From the NCBI GenBank assembly GCA_905182985.1, contig CAJJDN010000153.1, forward strand, positions 124,001 to 188,000: DNA of 64,000 nucleotides. The letters run 5' to 3'. Position numbers and translations under genes: made by a program. The stretch's first letter is position 1. Each line of letters begins with the position of its first letter. Below are positions 63,816-64,000 of this stretch, in pieces. The notes under the pieces were generated by a model. The model was given only the letters and a program-made list of their open reading frames with translations, did no database searches and had not been told where the DNA came from. This DNA comes from Paramecium sonneborni (lineage: Eukaryota; Ciliophora; Oligohymenophorea; Peniculida; Parameciidae).

Positions 63816-64000
63816 TCAAATATTGAATCGATGAAAAGTATCACTAAGTTTTTCTTTTGTAATAGGTTTAGTTAACACAGTATTGAAACCTTCATGAATA
63901 CTTCTTTATTAATCTTGAATACTACAGAAAGCAGTAACAGCGATGACAGGTATGGTTCGAGTTAACTATATTTTATATTCCATTTATCTAATTCTCTAAA
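63816..64000 (-). CDS. receiver-domain C-terminus of a third hybrid kinase (5' partial)
   Basis: The last ~60 codons of a response-regulator receiver domain: TIPVIAVTAF, then D..R..HEGFNTVLTKPI..EKLSD, ending FHRFNI at TGA 63816-63818. The Thr/Ala of VTAF and the Lys of TKP are the conserved signalling residues. The rest lies beyond the window. Together with the two preceding genes it makes a local family. Confidence 0.85.

Overview
This is macronuclear DNA of a ciliate, almost certainly a Paramecium. Three things in the sequence show it. (1) Nearly all convincing reading frames use TAA and TAG as sense (glutamine) codons and end only at TGA, which is the ciliate nuclear code. (2) Genes are cut by tiny introns, mostly 20-34 nt, with GT..AG ends. 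(3) Genes are packed with gaps of often only 5-150 bp in very AT-rich DNA. No telomere repeat is visible at either end, so this is an internal piece of a macronuclear chromosome.

Layout. 1-9 kb: a small basic protein; an MGTC protein with a PP1-docking motif; three minus-strand coiled-coil or low-complexity genes; a Rab-like GTPase; a DDI1-type ubiquitin-shuttle protease with a long polyQ tract; and an ABCG half-transporter. 9-19 kb: a secreted repeat protein with apparent frameshifts, a CDPK, an H1-like linker histone, a NEK kinase, several small unknown genes, an HMG-box protein and a Mago nashi homologue. 19-32 kb: a bacterial-type citrate synthase, a tryparedoxin/nucleoredoxin-like protein, a RING-less NOT4-like RRM protein, a tRNA-Val, a RING/B-box/LRR protein, a second protein kinase and short unknown genes. 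32-38 kb: one intronless 2,013-codon cysteine-rich surface-antigen-type gene. 38.5-52.8 kb: a 14.3-kb minus-strand gene for HYDIN, the ciliary central-pair protein, with its adenylate-kinase-like domain. 52.8-57 kb: an MFS sugar transporter, a small heat-shock-factor protein and a transmembrane RING-H2 protein. 57-64 kb: three related hybrid histidine kinases (two complete and convergent, one cut by the window end).

How it hangs together. There are no operons. Neighbours are mostly unrelated housekeeping, ciliary and signalling genes. The recurring themes are ciliate cell-surface and cilium biology (surface antigen, HYDIN, NEK, CDPK), chromatin (H1-like, HMG, HSF), RNA handling (Mago, NOT4-like) and an expanded two-component family. 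Boundaries were worked out by hand in the ciliate code. For most intron-containing genes I checked that the spliced length is a multiple of three. Exon structures of HYDIN, the MFS transporter, the RING genes and the minus-strand histidine kinase are only partly resolved.
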